Shown: piece by piece, positions 63,226-64,000 of the stretch
Layout: each line of letters begins with the position of its first letter
How positions within the stretch are numbered: position 1 is the stretch's first letter
Notes under the pieces: generated by a model
Seen by the model: only the letters and a program-made list of their open reading frames with translations
The model's database searches: none
What the model was told of the DNA's origin: nothing
Translations under genes and position numbers: made by a program
From: Mactromeris polynyma
Taxonomy: Eukaryota > Mollusca > Bivalvia > Venerida > Mactridae
Direction of reading: 5' to 3'
Assembly (NCBI GenBank): GCA_032209605.1
Contig: JASFXZ010000012.1
Location: forward strand, 6,386,001-6,450,000
DNA: 64,000 nt

Positions 63226-63712
63226 ACTTGAAAATATTTTCATGATTTTTGTTTAATTTTAATTGCATTTTTCATATAATCGAAACAACAAAAATATCAT
63301 TTTTAATAAATGCTTAATTGTGGTCATGAACTTGATGATATTTAAAGACATATCTGAAACATTTAAGGGTGACATTGTTCGTTTTTGTTTTCTATTTTCG
63401 CGTTTTCTATTGTCGGATGAAAAAAAAGCAATAATAATACACGTTGGCAGGTGCTGTGGCACACGGCCAAAAATTGTTTTTGTGGTACGTGTACAAGTAG
63501 TGGGTCGTGTGTCTTTCCTTGCTTGAATTATTATATCACCAACAAATTTAAAGTAGATCACAATTAATCATCCGTCGTATATAAAGCTACTTGCTAGATC
63601 ATTTGAGTATAACTTTTGAACGTTTAATCAGTCGAGGTAACATTAACACTCATTAAGATTAATTGCGCTGTCAAAATTCACAATGACTATAGGGCTGAAT
63701 TCATATTGTTTT
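63226..63712. promoter_or_regulatory. Upstream region of the right-edge gene
   Basis: AT-rich sequence between the CRE-bearing array and the start codon at 63713. No TATA box or start site can be fixed. The ORFs here are not convincing. Confidence 0.25.
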
Positions 63713-64000
63713 ATGAAATGTGTATTTAGTGTCGGATTTATTATTATAATAAATAGCGTCACGAGTGTTGAGATTAAAATTGAGGCTGAGACGATGTCGG
63801 GAAATGTTTCAGACATTATACAAAGATCGCCTGCGTCGGGAGAGATGTCGGTTCATTTACTTACTGGACAAACTCTGAGCACAGACTTATGCTTGTTAAC
63901 GCCTACGCAAATTTCCGGTGTTGAAGTGGTTTATTCTAACGACGGCGGCACGGATCGTGTACAGATCGCTATAGGAAACTTTGTTTTGGGTGAGATGGAT
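63713..64000 (+). CDS. Secreted protein, 5' part (CBM6/35-like domain?)
   Basis: Ninety-six codons open to the window end with balanced codon use. Residues 1 to about 20 (MKCVFSVGFIIIINSVTSVE) form a signal peptide. The mature start EIKIEAETMSGNV resembles the 'EAE-x-M' opening strand of CBM6/CBM35 carbohydrate-binding modules. QISGVEVVYSNDGGTDRVQI could be the central strands with a 'NDGG' turn. An extracellular sugar-binding role is inferred, not shown. The gene continues off the right edge. The start is chosen because the signal peptide follows it directly and no earlier in-frame ATG is evident. Confidence 0.6.
   Translation, partial: MKCVFSVGFIIIINSVTSVEIKIEAETMSGNVSDIIQRSPASGEMSVHLLTGQTLSTDLCLLTPTQISGVEVVYSNDGGTDRVQIAIGNFVLGEMD

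Overview
This is eukaryotic nuclear DNA, most likely from a lophotrochozoan and probably a bivalve-like mollusc. It is AT-rich, has GT-AG introns, and holds one multi-exon gene with animal extracellular-matrix domains. It also carries several decayed APE-type LINEs, tRNA-derived SINEs, short DNA transposons, and about 18 minisatellite arrays that together fill roughly a third of the window (my rough sum of array lengths). The molluscan assignment is inference from this composition. No marker fixes the species.

Left part (1-16.3 kb): an inverted pair of 132-bp satellite blocks (1-397 and 1500-2275) lies next to the 3' side of a minus-strand gene whose first nine coding exons run from 16282 down to 2690. 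I joined these exons by hand. Signal peptide, laminin-G-like jelly roll, laminin N-terminal domain and laminin-EGF follow in that order with every intron phase matching, which is the N-terminal architecture of usherin. Its introns hold a 2.2-kb G-rich minisatellite, a 685-bp hAT element with a perfect 8-bp target duplication, a Ty3-like scrap, a dead LINE and a foldback element.

Middle part (17-31 kb): mostly minisatellites (23-, 48-, 33-, 45-, 62- and 39-bp units) separated by gene-poor AT-rich DNA. One short intronless ORF (22224-22526) resembles the N-terminal half of a herpes-tegument-type (C76-like) cysteine protease.

Transposon belt (31-49 kb): SINEs, three decayed minus-strand LINEs, a 1.4-kb inverted-repeat element containing a TA-flanked hairpin and a CAGGGG-type MITE, and a TIR element full of ATCGGT motifs nested inside another repeat-rich element.

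Right part (49-64 kb): a 7.4-kb array of 27-bp units with higher-order structure; a plus-strand LINE reverse transcriptase fragment in which a 13-codon piece of the protein has been amplified about 22 times in frame; 33- and 51-bp arrays, the latter carrying fused E-box/CRE motifs; and, at the right edge, the first exon of a probable secreted protein.

The very long ORFs of the window (up to 1331 codons) come from arrays whose period is a multiple of three and are not credible genes.
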